Source: Adhaeribacter rhizoryzae
Lineage (GTDB): Bacteria > Bacteroidota > Bacteroidia > Cytophagales > Hymenobacteraceae
NCBI RefSeq assembly: GCF_008629685.1
Contig: NZ_VWSF01000001.1
Span: forward strand, 248,001-312,000
Reading direction: 5' to 3'
DNA: 64,000 nt
In this document: one piece after another, positions 1-9,078 of the stretch
How positions within the stretch are numbered: the first letter of the stretch is position 1
How the letters are laid out: each line of letters begins with the position of its first letter
The notes under the pieces: model-generated
Told to the model about the DNA's origin: nothing
Databases searched by the model: none
The model's input: only the letters and a program-made list of their open reading frames with translations
Program-made: the position numbers and the translations under genes

Positions 1-1289
1 GCTTTGGCGATGTACAATTGGTAGAAACGGTGCTTACCACTAGTTCGCCGGAATTGTACGGTACCAGAAGCCCCCGAAATGTAGTGGCCGATAAGATAAT
101 TTCGGATTTGGATTCGGCGGCCTTATACCTTTCAACCGGGAAATCGAATGGCCATGACCGGATTAATAAGTGGATAGCCTTATTGTATCAATCGCGGGTG
201 GCGCTGTACGAAGGCACCTGGGAAAAATATCATGCCGGTACTAAGTTTGGAGTTGCTGCCGCCGACCCAGCCAAATATTTTAACAAAGCCGTAGAGGCTG
301 CTACTACCGTGATGAACTCCGGCTTATATGATATTTATTCGACCGGAAAACCCAACCAAGACTACAATGATTTATTCGGCCTACGGGATTATTCTCCGAA
401 TAAAGAAGTTATGTTCTGGACCAAAATGAACCTTAGTTTGGGCATACACGCTCATAGCAAACTTTACCGCCTGGAAACACCCGAGGGTTTTGGTTTAACC
501 AAACAATTGGCTGATTCTTATTTAAGTCTGGACGGAAAACCAGTCTCTAAAAGCCCATTATTTAAAGGGCACGATAATATTATTTTAGAGACAGAAAATC
601 GCGACCCGCGCTTTGTGCAAACCATATTTACGCCGGGTTCGCCGTGGTACATCGAAGCCAATGGCGCCGTCCGGAACTGGCAGGAAGCCTACGCCAAATT
701 ATACTCCAATTCTACTTATTCATCCAGCACCGGCTATGTGCGCCGTAAAGATTATAATCCTACGGTGGCTTATCATCATTTAAATTTCGAAGAATCGCCT
801 ACTATTCAATACCGCTACGCCGAGGTTTTATTAAATTATATTGAGGCCAAAGCCGAATTAGGCCAGATTACGCAGGATGATATTGACAAAACCATAAAAA
901 AACTGCGGGATAGGGTAGGCATGCCGAATTTAGAACTGGCCAATATTGAAACCGACCCGAATTGGGAGTTCCCGGCTTTAGCACCCATCATCAACGAAAT
1001 AAGAAGAGAACGGAAAATAGAACTGGCTTTAGAAGAATTCCGATGGGATGATATTGCCCGGTGGGCCGCCGCCGATGAATTAATTGTAGGAAAACGGCCT
1101 AAAGGCGCAAAAGTCTCCCAGTTTACGAATAAACCCGCTTTGCCCACCGATGAAAATGGTTTTCTCGACCCGTTTAAAAATGCCCTGCCCACTGGCTATG
1201 GATTTAAGCTAGACCGGGATTATTTGAATCCGCTGCCGCAGCATGAACTTACCTTAAATAACAAGCTGGTTCAAAATCCAGGTTGGTAA
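1..1289 (+). CDS. SusD/RagB-family nutrient-binding lipoprotein, 5'-truncated by window edge
   Basis: The frame is open to the first base, so the N-terminus (lipoprotein signal and first TPR helices) lies outside the window; about 428 codons are visible. The family are cell-surface glycan-binding lipoproteins that cap a SusC TonB-dependent transporter. Typical signs are the helical N-terminal part with DKIISDLDSAALYL, the region NEIRRERKIELALEEFRWDDIARW, and the closing YLNPLPQHELTLNNKLVQNP motif seen at the end of most SusD proteins. A susC partner would be expected upstream, outside the window. Two alpha/beta hydrolases follow on the same strand, so this may be the end of a polysaccharide-utilisation locus. 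Substrate cannot be told from sequence. Confidence 0.93.
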   Translation, partial: FGDVQLVETVLTTSSPELYGTRSPRNVVADKIISDLDSAALYLSTGKSNGHDRINKWIALLYQSRVALYEGTWEKYHAGTKFGVAAADPAKYFNKAVEAATTVMNSGLYDIYSTGKPNQDYNDLFGLRDYSPNKEVMFWTKMNLSLGIHAHSKLYRLETPEGFGLTKQLADSYLSLDGKPVSKSPLFKGHDNIILETENRDPRFVQTIFTPGSPWYIEANGAVRNWQEAYAKLYSNSTYSSSTGYVRRKDYNPTVAYHHLNFEESPTIQYRYAEVLLNYIEAKAELGQITQDDIDKTIKKLRDRVGMPNLELANIETDPNWEFPALAPIINEIRRERKIELALEEFRWDDIARWAAADELIVGKRPKGAKVSQFTNKPALPTDENGFLDPFKNALPTGYGFKLDRDYLNPLPQHELTLNNKLVQNPGW

Positions 1290-1308
1290 GGAGAACCTCA
1301 CCCTAAAT

Positions 1309-1434
1309 CCCTCTCCTGAAAAAGGAGAGGGACTTTGATTACTCTTTCAGCTACTGTAATTATCTCCGGCTGTTAAAAGCGTTTCCCTTTAAAAATGCGT
1401 TACCGGAGCTCCCCTTCTCCCAGAGGAGAAGGGG
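1309..1434. repeat. Two CT/GA-rich hairpins in the gap after susD
   Basis: Two short inverted repeats sit between susD and the next gene. The first pairs CCCTCTCCT (1309-1317) with AGGAGAGGG (1323-1331). The second pairs CCCCTTCTCC (1411-1420) with GGAGAAGGGG (1425-1434). A related CCCCCAACCCCCTCCCAAGG stretch occurs near 4091. They look like REP-type dispersed hairpins that may also act as terminators or mRNA-end stabilisers; the function is inferred. Confidence 0.55.
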
Positions 1435-1501
1435 TTGGGGGATGATGCCCTACTCCGCCAAACTTCACTTAAAATATTCTAAACTTTAACTGCACCACTG
1501 A

Positions 1502-2635
1502 ATGTATACAAGATTCTACAAGCCCCTTTTCTGTCTATTAACCATCTTTTTGTTAACCCAACCATTTAAAGCAGCAAGTCAAAATAATAAGCTCATTTCC
1601 GACGAAGCGGAAACAGCCCGTACCGATGCTTACGAAAAACAACTGGAGAATTATCTGCAACATTATCTGGTAGATGAGTACGAAGCCCGATCGGCGAAGG
1701 CCTGGAACCGCGATTACAGCAGCCCCGATGCCTTAGTCCGTAGTGTGGAACCTAACCGCAGAAGATGGGAGGCTGTTTTAAGCCCGCCGGTATTAACCAA
1801 AACCGGACCACTTGCCCGTAAACCACACTTCTTAGGAGATGTACAAGGGGAATGGATTGAACTGCCACTGGGCCTAATAACCGCGCAAGCGGTGCTGGCT
1901 TTTCCGGCTAAAGCAAGTAAACAAAAGCCAGTCCCGCTCATAATCGTGCAACACGGCATTGGCAGTTCGCCCGAAACTTCTTTTTCGCCGGGCGGCTACC
2001 ACGAATATGCGAAAGGGTTGCTAAAAGCTGGTTTTGCCGTTTTGGTGCCCATGAATTTGCGATCAGTAGAACGGCGGAATAACATAGAACGCTATGCCCG
2101 TTTGGCCGGTACCAGCCTACCCGGAATTGAATTGGTACGCGTGCAAAACCTGCTGGATGTGGTATTAGCCGACCCAAGAGTTGATGCCGAACGGGTAGGC
2201 ATGTGGGGTGTTTCGCTGGGCGGGATGGCCACCATGTTCTGGATGCCCCTGGAACCACGTATTAAGGCCGGAGTCGTTTCGGGCTGGTTTAATGAACGCC
2301 GGAATAAAATGGTCATTAAAGATAGTCGTTACTCCAGCTTTGCCCCCACTGAAGAACATGCCTTTTTTAACGGGTGGCTAACCGAATTCACCGATTACGA
2401 TGCGGTTTCGATGATTGCGCCACGACCCTTAATGATTCAGCACGGCAAGAAAGATGGTATTGCCCATTGGCCCCAATTAATAGAAGAGTACGACAAAGCC
2501 AAAGTGCATTATCAAAAGCTAAATATGCCTGAAAAAATAGAGCTAACTTTACACGAAGGGGGGCACGAAGCTGTAGTAGAAGATGGCGTAAAATTCATGA
2601 CCAGGTGGTTGAACACGGCTCCTTCAAAAAAGTAA
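1502..2635 (+). CDS. Secreted alpha/beta hydrolase (dienelactone-hydrolase / acetylxylan-esterase-like)
   Basis: 377 residues with a hydrophobic N-terminal signal peptide (FCLLTIFLLTQPFKAASQ), so probably exported. The alpha/beta-hydrolase core has PLIIVQHGIGSS (oxyanion region, about residue 148), the nucleophile elbow GVSLGG (about residue 236-241, catalytic Ser), an acidic residue near HGKKDGIAHW and a C-terminal His in LHEGGHEAVV. The fold is shared by carbohydrate esterases and peptidases; the substrate is not determinable. It is followed at 92 bp by a second, distantly similar hydrolase and preceded by susD, so a role in trimming an imported glycan or its esters is plausible but inferred. 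Confidence 0.85.
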   Translation: MYTRFYKPLFCLLTIFLLTQPFKAASQNNKLISDEAETARTDAYEKQLENYLQHYLVDEYEARSAKAWNRDYSSPDALVRSVEPNRRRWEAVLSPPVLTKTGPLARKPHFLGDVQGEWIELPLGLITAQAVLAFPAKASKQKPVPLIIVQHGIGSSPETSFSPGGYHEYAKGLLKAGFAVLVPMNLRSVERRNNIERYARLAGTSLPGIELVRVQNLLDVVLADPRVDAERVGMWGVSLGGMATMFWMPLEPRIKAGVVSGWFNERRNKMVIKDSRYSSFAPTEEHAFFNGWLTEFTDYDAVSMIAPRPLMIQHGKKDGIAHWPQLIEEYDKAKVHYQKLNMPEKIELTLHEGGHEAVVEDGVKFMTRWLNTAPSKK

Positions 2636-2726
2636 AAACATCAGGAAATTAATAGTATACCCGGCGAGCTTTGCAAGAAAAAGAAGTGTGCCTTTTCATT
2701 TTTAAGATAACTACCGCCCTAGCAAA

Positions 2727-3884
2727 ATGAAAATATTACCAGTTTGTGTTTTGGTGGTGCTGCTGGTGTTTGCCAATAATCTGGCCGGACAGGGGAGAAG
2801 TAGCGTAACGGCGAAACAGGAAATTTGCCCCGGAATTGCTAATTATTTCTCGCCGCCGGCCGCATACAAAGGGGTTTTGGGCAATTATCGTTCGCCGCTA
2901 AAGTTTTATAACGGAGATTCAGTACGCACAGCTCAGGATTGGAAATTGCGTCAAAAAGAAATCCGTGATAAATGGCATTCTTTAATGGGCAAATGGCCGG
3001 CCTTTATTACAAATCAGCAAATGGAGGTGTTAGAAACAACTAAGAAAACAGGTTACACCCAACACAAGATTCGATTTAGCTGGACCCCAACTGAGAAAAC
3101 CGTAGCTTATCTTTTAATACCTCACACAAAAGGTAAAAAGCCGGCGGTAATTACCACCTATTACGAACCCGAAACCGCCATTGGCTTAGGAAAGCCCGAC
3201 CGGGATTTTGCTTTTCAATTGGTAAAGCGAGGTTTTGTAACGCTGTCTATCGGAACCACCGAAACCACTAAATCGCAGGAATATTCCCTGTATTATCCTT
3301 CCATAGATAATGCAGCCGTACAACCCCTTTCGATGCTGGCCTATGCCGCGGCCAACGCTTGGTATTTACTGGCAAAGCTGCCGGAAGTAGATTCGACACG
3401 GATTGGTATTATGGGGCATTCCTATGGCGGCAAGTGGGCCATGTTTGCCTCCTGCTTATTCGAGAAATTTGCCTGTGCTGTTTGGTCCGATCCCGGTATT
3501 GTTTTCGACGAATCGAAAGAAGCCGTTAATTATTGGGAACCTTGGTATTTGGGTTACCACCCGAAGCCCTGGCGCAAACGAGGATTAATAACCAGTAATA
3601 ATCCGGCAAAGGGGTTATACACTCAATTAGTTACCCAGGGCTTCGATTTGCATGAATTACATGCCTTAATGGTACCCCGGCCCTTTTTGGTTTCGGGCGG
3701 CTCGGAAGACCCACCGCACCGCTGGATTCCGCTTAGCCATACCATTCAGGTTAATAATTTACTGGGGTTTAAAAACAGAGTAGCCCAAACCAATCGCCCA
3801 CAACATGCGCCTAATCCCGAATCTAATGAACAGGCATTCCTTTTTCTGGAATGCTTTCTTAAAAAGAAGCAGGCTGCCAGATAA
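2727..3884 (+). CDS. Secreted alpha/beta hydrolase, acetylxylan-esterase-like
   Basis: 385 residues with a clear signal peptide (VCVLVVLLVFANNLAGQ). The nucleophile elbow is GHSYGG in IGIMGHSYGGKWAMF (catalytic Ser about residue 232). The acid is probably Asp in SGGSEDPPHRW and the His lies in the C-terminal QHAPNPE segment. The length fits the roughly 380-residue two-domain exported esterases of Bacteroidota (AXE1/DLH-like). Same strand as the preceding hydrolase, 91 bp apart, possibly co-transcribed. No carbohydrate-binding module is visible. Natural substrate unknown. Confidence 0.85.
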   Translation: MKILPVCVLVVLLVFANNLAGQGRSSVTAKQEICPGIANYFSPPAAYKGVLGNYRSPLKFYNGDSVRTAQDWKLRQKEIRDKWHSLMGKWPAFITNQQMEVLETTKKTGYTQHKIRFSWTPTEKTVAYLLIPHTKGKKPAVITTYYEPETAIGLGKPDRDFAFQLVKRGFVTLSIGTTETTKSQEYSLYYPSIDNAAVQPLSMLAYAAANAWYLLAKLPEVDSTRIGIMGHSYGGKWAMFASCLFEKFACAVWSDPGIVFDESKEAVNYWEPWYLGYHPKPWRKRGLITSNNPAKGLYTQLVTQGFDLHELHALMVPRPFLVSGGSEDPPHRWIPLSHTIQVNNLLGFKNRVAQTNRPQHAPNPESNEQAFLFLECFLKKKQAAR

Positions 3885-4215
3885 TAACGTTGCCTAAACC
3901 TCTCCAGCATTGATTCGCCACTAAAAGCCGAAAAAGCCGGTGTTCCGTGCTGTCGGGGGTAGGGGGAGCAATTTCTCCCACCTTACCAAATTAGCCGGCT
4001 CTCCGGAGTTTACCGGTGGAGTAGCAGCGTAGGTTAAAGGTGGTTCTGCGGCATAATTAGCGGGGTTGTGTCTTCTGGCGTATTCGTCCTCCCCCAACCC
4101 CCTCCCAAGGGGGACTGTTCAATATGCGTGGGAAAATAGGCAGGAAAATGCTCTTGTAAGTTCTAGATTACTTCTTTTGTTAATTCAAAGGTTTCTTCTA
4201 AATCTATGGTTACTT

Positions 4216-4410
4216 ATGCTTACTGAATTGATTAGAGCAAATAAGGGTGAAAAGTTATTGGGGTTTACACCATTTTCAATTATTAGTAAAGGTATTCACG
4301 AACTAACAGAAGAATGTAAAGCATATTTTCTAGTTTTAAGAGAATATTTGGAATATGTCCTAATGGACATACGAGTTAACTTTGAAATGAATCAAAAAGA
4401 AAAGCATTAA
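4216..4410 (+). CDS. Small AT-rich hypothetical ORF, possibly a remnant
   Basis: A frame starting at ATG 4216 gives 64 helix-rich residues ending in a basic tail (NQKEKH). The frame runs upstream to 4066, but that part overlaps a C-rich dispersed repeat near 4091 and is unlikely to be coding. Base composition changes sharply here from GC-moderate to AT-rich. I recognise no family. It may be a fragment of a lost gene in an acquired segment. Confidence 0.2.
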   Translation: MLTELIRANKGEKLLGFTPFSIISKGIHELTEECKAYFLVLREYLEYVLMDIRVNFEMNQKEKH

Positions 4411-4505
4411 CCTAGAAGATTGGAGAAATAGCAGGAAATTTAAATACATCTGAGAATAGTTGATAAGAAGGAGGACTAAAATTGGTTTAAGCTGCCTTCC
4501 TTAAC

Positions 4506-5372
4506 CTACTTTTTCAAAGTATCAGGTTTAGCAGGTTTATTATTAGGCTTAACTTTTAGAATAGGTTTTTTATCTAATACCTTTTTTATGCTATCTGGTA
4601 CAGTCCCCTTATCAATTATGTATACTTGTTGTTTAACAGGTTCATGTTTATCAGTAATACCAAACCATTGCTGTCTAAGGCTTTCTGGTACAAGTGCCAT
4701 TAAAGCAGCAATAAAAGACAATACAGCAATCAAAATTGAAACGTTACCTAATCTAGTTGCAGCTTTTGTAGATTCTTTTGCCTGGTCTAATGCATCCTTT
4801 TGAAGTTTTACATTATCATCGTGGCGTAATTGTTCTTTATCTTTAAATCCATTCTTAACAAATTCTATTAGTTCATTTGATGGGATTATAGCATAATCTA
4901 TTTTTTTAAATAAATACTCGAATTGTTCACCTTTTAATAATTCTATTTTATTTTTGTAATCTTTTATGTGTAGATTGTTGTTAAGTTTAACTTGTACTTG
5001 TCCTTTGAAATTTTCGTCTTCAAGTATAGGGTTTGGGTTTATATAATAAATGTATATTAAATGATTTCTTTCAAGATAATCTAACAGAGAAAGGAAGTGT
5101 ACAGTTTTCCTTTTTAAATTGTATTCTTCTTCATATATAATATTATGTAATTCTCTCCTTTCATCTATTGAATAGTTTTCTTTTCTTAATTTATCTACCT
5201 TTTCAGATAAAAAAACCGCAATATTATCTAGTTTATTAGTTAGGATTATAACATTTTCTTTGATAGCTAAATTTTCTAATAATCTGCCGATTTCCAAAAA
5301 ATATTTTTGTTCGTTTCGTTCTTCTACAATAGCTTTTAAATAGATTTTTTCTTCTGAATTAAAATTTCGCAT
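4506..5372 (-). CDS. Orphan membrane-anchored protein, function unknown
   Basis: 288 residues, strongly AT-rich and rich in Lys, Asn and Ile, unlike the flanking genes. The N-terminal 200 residues are mostly charged helices (IVEERNEQKYFLEIGRLLEN, then a segment rich in Glu, Lys and Leu). One transmembrane helix lies at about residues 208-230 (NVSILIAVLSFIAALMALVP), followed by a short tail ending in a Lys/Pro-rich stretch (KPILKVKPNNKPAKPD). There is no signal peptide, so a bulk cytoplasmic domain tied to the inner membrane is the simplest topology. No catalytic motif is recognised. It stands alone between non-coding stretches beside a tRNA gene and is probably horizontally acquired. Confidence 0.7.
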   Translation of the reverse strand: MRNFNSEEKIYLKAIVEERNEQKYFLEIGRLLENLAIKENVIILTNKLDNIAVFLSEKVDKLRKENYSIDERRELHNIIYEEEYNLKRKTVHFLSLLDYLERNHLIYIYYINPNPILEDENFKGQVQVKLNNNLHIKDYKNKIELLKGEQFEYLFKKIDYAIIPSNELIEFVKNGFKDKEQLRHDDNVKLQKDALDQAKESTKAATRLGNVSILIAVLSFIAALMALVPESLRQQWFGITDKHEPVKQQVYIIDKGTVPDSIKKVLDKKPILKVKPNNKPAKPDTLKK

Positions 5373-5780
5373 TAAGTATTTGGCTTTTTATATTTTAGCT
5401 TGAATATACTTATTACCTGATTTTAATATTGAAAATTTAGTTGCTAAAAATATAATGCACTTTTCTTTTACCGTTATTGTAAACAATGCAATAGCTGAGG
5501 AGTGGAGAGAAAATCTTGCAAAAGCCTAAAAATAGCTAATATGCTTTAAATTAGCGGTTTTTACCTAATCAAACCGCTTCAGCGGCGTTCCCATTTTGGA
5601 AAATAAATAAGGCTAACCCTTTCAGCATTAGCTTATACCAATAATATTATTTTAAAACTACTAAAATGAAGTAGCAAACCATTTTGGAAAATGTTTGCCA
5701 ATTTTGTTTGCCACCAAAGAAGAAATGTATCAATCTATTTAACAATAATACTGATAACCTATTGATTAACAGGGTTTTAG
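5373..5780. other. AT-rich non-coding stretch
   Basis: No convincing gene. It contains two direct copies of CATTTTGGAAAAT (about 5592 and 5682). It lies between the orphan gene and tRNA-Arg. I looked for a copy of the tRNA-Arg 3' end that would mark an integrated island and saw none. Confidence 0.4.
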
Positions 5781-5852
5781 TAGCCGCGACGGGAATCGAA
5801 CCCATATCAAAAGTTTAGGAAACTTCTATTCTATCCATTGAACTACGCAGCC
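5781..5852 (-). tRNA. tRNA-Arg (anticodon CCT)
   Basis: On the minus strand the 72-nt sequence folds as a cloverleaf: acceptor GGCTGCG pairs with CGCGGCT, the D-arm is GTTC/GAAT, the anticodon loop is TTCCTAA (CCT, reads AGG), and the T-loop is TTCGATT in a GGG/CCC stem. No CCA is encoded. It borders the AT-rich accessory stretch at 4.1-5.8 kb. Confidence 0.93.
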
Positions 5853-6070
5853 GGGTTCCGGGGGAGGAACAAGCGCAAATTTACCTTTTTATCAGTAAAA
5901 TACAAGTCTGCTTATTCCAAAAGAACGCTCGGCATAAACAGACTGGCGGCTAGTATAAATAAACCGGCTGTTTTAAAAGAATTAAGTAAAAAGGTATAAC
6001 CCAAAACGGGTTAAATCAGTTTAGGTAAGGTTTTAAGAGAACCTAAAGTAAATATTATCGGCCGGCAGTA

Positions 6071-7234
6071 ATGGGTATTTTTAGACATCAGAAAAAGAAC
6101 TTAGCGCCCCAGGTACCGGCAGTTAATGGCTCCGACAATACGCAGCCAGCGCTTATATTTATTCCGGATATAAGCGGGTTTACCAAGTTTGTAAACGAAA
6201 CAGGCCTGGAAACCAGCCGCAGCTTAATTGCCGATTTGCTCGAAATTATTATAGAAGCAAATATTCTGGATATGTCGCTGGCTGAAATACAGGGCGATGC
6301 TATACTCTTTTACCGCCTGGGCCCACCGCCCACGGTGCAGGAAGTAATTAACCAGTGCAAGCAAATATTTATCGATTTCCAGAATTACCTTAAAATTGTG
6401 GAGCGCGACCAAGGCTCGGAAGCGGGGGCATCTTTATCGGATAGTCGCCTTACCTTAAAAGTGGTGGTACATTACGGCCGCCTGAGCATTACGCAAATTC
6501 GGGAGCACATAAAGCTAATGGGCAAAAACGTGATTATTGCGCACCGTTTGCTAAAGAATAACATAGACGGCGATGAATACGTGTTGCTATCCGAAGATTA
6601 TTTGCAAACCCAGCCCGAAGAAACAATAAAACCTAATTTTAGCTGGTCTAGGCTGCACCAGGGCAGTACGTTTTATGAGCACCTTGGCGAAATTAAATAC
6701 CGTTACGCGTTTTTAACGCCTTTGCGCTTGCTGGTAACTACCAACCGGCCCATGCAGCAAAAAAACAAATATGCCCGTGTTTTTAGCGCCAGTGCTACTA
6801 TAGATGCGCCCACAGGGTTTGTTTTGCGCATACTCAGTAATTTCCGGCTTAAACCAGCCTGGGTGCTGGGCATGAGCAAAGTGCATTTTGATGTTACCAA
6901 AGCCAACCGCATAGGCATTTCGTATAAATGCGACCTGAACCGGGGCCAGATTGATATACAAACGGTGCAGAGCTTTATTGGTGAGAATGAAATAGAATAC
7001 GTAGAGAAAATCTCTAATTTCCGGATTTTCCCGAACGCTTTTCTTTTTTACCACCTGCGTTCAGCGGGAGAAAATAGAACCCGCCTCGATATTAAATTTC
7101 ATTACAGTGCCAGCATAGTAGGAAGCTATATTTATTCTTTTTTTATTCGTCGCCGGTTAAAAATCTTCTTGGGCAAATCTATCTGTAAACTAAAAGCACT
7201 TTGCGAACGCATGTACCAGGTACATCCTCGTTAG
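6071..7234 (+). CDS. DUF2652 protein: class III nucleotidyl-cyclase-like domain plus SRPBCC domain
   Basis: 387 residues. The N-terminal half resembles class III adenylate/guanylate cyclases: FIPDISGFTKF (Asp33) matches the first metal-binding Asp motif and QGDAILFY (Asp76) the second. Both metal Asp positions are therefore present, but substrate-specifying and transition-state residues could not be assigned. The C-terminal part (about 235-385) looks like an SRPBCC/polyketide-cyclase-like fold (FSASATIDAPTGFVLRILSN). No signal peptide. Whether the family is catalytic is unsettled; it could be a degenerate cyclase that binds nucleotides. It converges on an HD-PycTM gene across a heptamer-repeat region, a suggestive neighbourhood since Pycsar pairs a pyrimidine cyclase with such effectors. 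That link is inference. Confidence 0.8.
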   Translation: MGIFRHQKKNLAPQVPAVNGSDNTQPALIFIPDISGFTKFVNETGLETSRSLIADLLEIIIEANILDMSLAEIQGDAILFYRLGPPPTVQEVINQCKQIFIDFQNYLKIVERDQGSEAGASLSDSRLTLKVVVHYGRLSITQIREHIKLMGKNVIIAHRLLKNNIDGDEYVLLSEDYLQTQPEETIKPNFSWSRLHQGSTFYEHLGEIKYRYAFLTPLRLLVTTNRPMQQKNKYARVFSASATIDAPTGFVLRILSNFRLKPAWVLGMSKVHFDVTKANRIGISYKCDLNRGQIDIQTVQSFIGENEIEYVEKISNFRIFPNAFLFYHLRSAGENRTRLDIKFHYSASIVGSYIYSFFIRRRLKIFLGKSICKLKALCERMYQVHPR

Positions 7235-7251
7235 TCGTTGTCCGTTAATCG

Positions 7252-7440
7252 TTATTAGTTATTAGTTATTAGTTATTAGTTGGCCGATTTAGAAAATGCG
7301 TAAGGGCAATATTTTAATTAAAAAATAATGTTTGTGAAACGTAACCCAGGTTCAAATATCGGGTATCGCACTAACAACTAACAACTAACAACTAACAACT
7401 AACAACTAACAACTAACAACTAACAACTAACAACTAACAA
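7252..7440. repeat. Inverted heptamer arrays between convergent genes: (TTATTAG)4 and (CTAACAA)10
   Basis: Four copies of TTATTAG at 7252-7279 are followed, after about 90 bp, by ten perfect copies of CTAACAA at 7371-7440. The right array starts 4 bp after the stop of the HD-PycTM gene. The two arrays are roughly reverse complements and could pair to form a long hairpin between the ends of two convergent genes. The same layout recurs at 28043-28363. Confidence 0.85.
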
Positions 7441-7443
7441 CGC

Positions 7444-8649
7444 TTACCGCACTACTGCTACAACAAACGACAATACCGTTAAAATAAGGCCTATCATAAA
7501 TATGGTGTAGGAAACGCGGAGCAGCCGGTATTTTTTACTCAGTACTTCGCCCAGGTAATAAATATCGGTTATCATGTTGTTGTAAAGGGCATCTTTTTCG
7601 CGCATTAAATCGTGCATGCCCACCTGGAAATCTTCTAAAGGTATTTTGGTAAAATTACCGAAAAACAGAATATTTACTTTTTTACTTTTTACCTTATTGG
7701 CCCGTATTTTAAAGCTGGTTACTTCGGGCTGCGCCGACATAATAGCCGAAACTACTGAACCCAAGGTGGTTAATATAAGGGTGCCAACGGGCACCATCAG
7801 GATAGGATTACGGGTAAATTCGGTACCCAACACCGAGGTTTTTGCCCCCAGATAAGTAATAATTACCGACAAAATAATGGCATTGAGGCTAATCATCATG
7901 TTGGCTTTGTTATCGGCAATACCGCTCAACGACATGTGGTTCTGATACGTGGATTGAAACATGGTTTCGATGCCCCGTTTGGGTTGCGCCAGGGTTTCCC
8001 GTTCTTTTTTATTGTTTTTTTTCTGCTTTTTAGAGAGGGTACCCAGAATATTGCGCTGTTCCTGAATATTGGCTTTTAAACCTTCGTTAAATTTATCCTG
8101 GGCTACCTGGGTCCGGAAAGATTGCCCGACTAAAAAATCAAGTTGGTACTGCGCCCATTCGGCATCGGTAAAAAATTTGTTCAGAAAAACTTCCCATTCT
8201 ACCCGCAGCAGCTCGGCATTCGAAAAAAAACTTTCTTTACCAATATTCGAAATATCGGCATCGGCTAAAATATCCTGCATCAGCGAGTCGGCGTGATGTT
8301 CTTTCTTGGTAGCCATAATGCAATCGGCAACTACCTGTATGCGGTCTGCGGGGTAGCCTTCTGCTGCTAAAAACTGGGTGGCATATTCCACGCTTCTTTC
8401 TTCGTGGCCATTATAGGTATCGGCATAACCCGTATCATGAAACCAGGCGGCTAAAACCAATGTTTCCAGGTCAGTTTCGTTTAGGTTGGCACTTTCGCCT
8501 AAACTCTGGGCTTCTTTGGCTATTTCGGCGGTATGTTTGTAATTGTGGTAAACTAACTTACGCGATAATTTCTCCTTAAATAAGGTAAATACATAATTAC
8601 TGGCTTTGAGTATAATTTCCTGGTCTTTCATATTTTTTATTTGCACCAT
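7444..8649 (-). CDS. HD-domain phosphohydrolase fused to PycTM (Pycsar-effector-family, DUF5706) membrane domain
   Basis: 401 residues. The N-terminal HD domain is complete: HNYKH (His35/His39), WFHDTGY (His71-Asp72), GHEERS (His82) and ADADISN (Asp130/132). A basic linker (KKQKKNNKKE) follows. The C-terminal half has the PycTM pattern: NHMSLSGIADNKANMMISLN, two transmembrane helices at about 250-270 and 284-304, and a last helix at about 380-400. In Pycsar immunity, PycTM proteins respond to cCMP or cUMP by damaging the membrane. The HD-fused form is common in Bacteroidota chromosomes and may have a housekeeping role. A second start at codon 7 (MKDQEI, 8631) is possible. The HD domain might hydrolyse the signal or an unrelated nucleotide; this is inference. 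Confidence 0.85.
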   Translation of the reverse strand: MVQIKNMKDQEIILKASNYVFTLFKEKLSRKLVYHNYKHTAEIAKEAQSLGESANLNETDLETLVLAAWFHDTGYADTYNGHEERSVEYATQFLAAEGYPADRIQVVADCIMATKKEHHADSLMQDILADADISNIGKESFFSNAELLRVEWEVFLNKFFTDAEWAQYQLDFLVGQSFRTQVAQDKFNEGLKANIQEQRNILGTLSKKQKKNNKKERETLAQPKRGIETMFQSTYQNHMSLSGIADNKANMMISLNAIILSVIITYLGAKTSVLGTEFTRNPILMVPVGTLILTTLGSVVSAIMSAQPEVTSFKIRANKVKSKKVNILFFGNFTKIPLEDFQVGMHDLMREKDALYNNMITDIYYLGEVLSKKYRLLRVSYTIFMIGLILTVLSFVVAVVR

Positions 8650-9078
8650 AAGCGGCTAAGGCGGCATTGGCAATCCAATTTTTTTACCGGGCTATACTTA
8701 GGTTTTATAGCTTTCTGAGGTTTGAAACGCAATAATAACCCGAAAGTTTGCCGGACCGGTTTACCTACCAAATAAACCAGTATTTAGGGCTTTTGTTCTT
8801 GCAGTAGTATTGGGCTGATTAAGCTTTATGGCCACACTGCGGGCATATATTGTTTTTTCTATTAAAAAGAAAAAGAGTAAAACATTTACCATTGGTATAC
8901 GTCAGATAAGCTACATTAAAATATAGCGGGTTTAAAATTTATGCGGATAGACCAGGTAAAAGTTCGGCAGCGCCGGCCTGTATACTTTATACAGATTTCT
9001 CGTATAAAAGCCGTTGCCAGCCCGAAAGCCATTAATTTCCTGTGCGAGCCGGATAGCTGTTCAAACTCAAATACATCC
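8650..9078. other. Divergent intergenic region, no gene seen
   Basis: Separates the HD-PycTM gene (minus) from the metallophosphoesterase gene (plus) and must hold both promoters. An in-frame ATG at 8941 would extend the downstream protein by 46 residues, but that extension lacks signal-peptide character. No hairpin or riboswitch-like structure was recognised. Confidence 0.4.

Noticed and set aside
4066-4215. Upstream part of the small ORF at 4216
   Set aside because: Encoded by a C-rich dispersed repeat rather than gene-like sequence.
5781-5852. tRNA-Arg as the attachment site of an island covering 4.1-5.8 kb
   Set aside because: No second copy of the tRNA 3' end and no integrase were found in the region.
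7371-7440. Heptamer array considered as a CRISPR
   Set aside because: Units are 7 bp, contiguous and without spacers; no cas genes nearby.
8941-9078. 46-residue N-terminal extension of the phosphoesterase-barrel protein
   Set aside because: It would bury the lipoprotein signal that begins at 9079.
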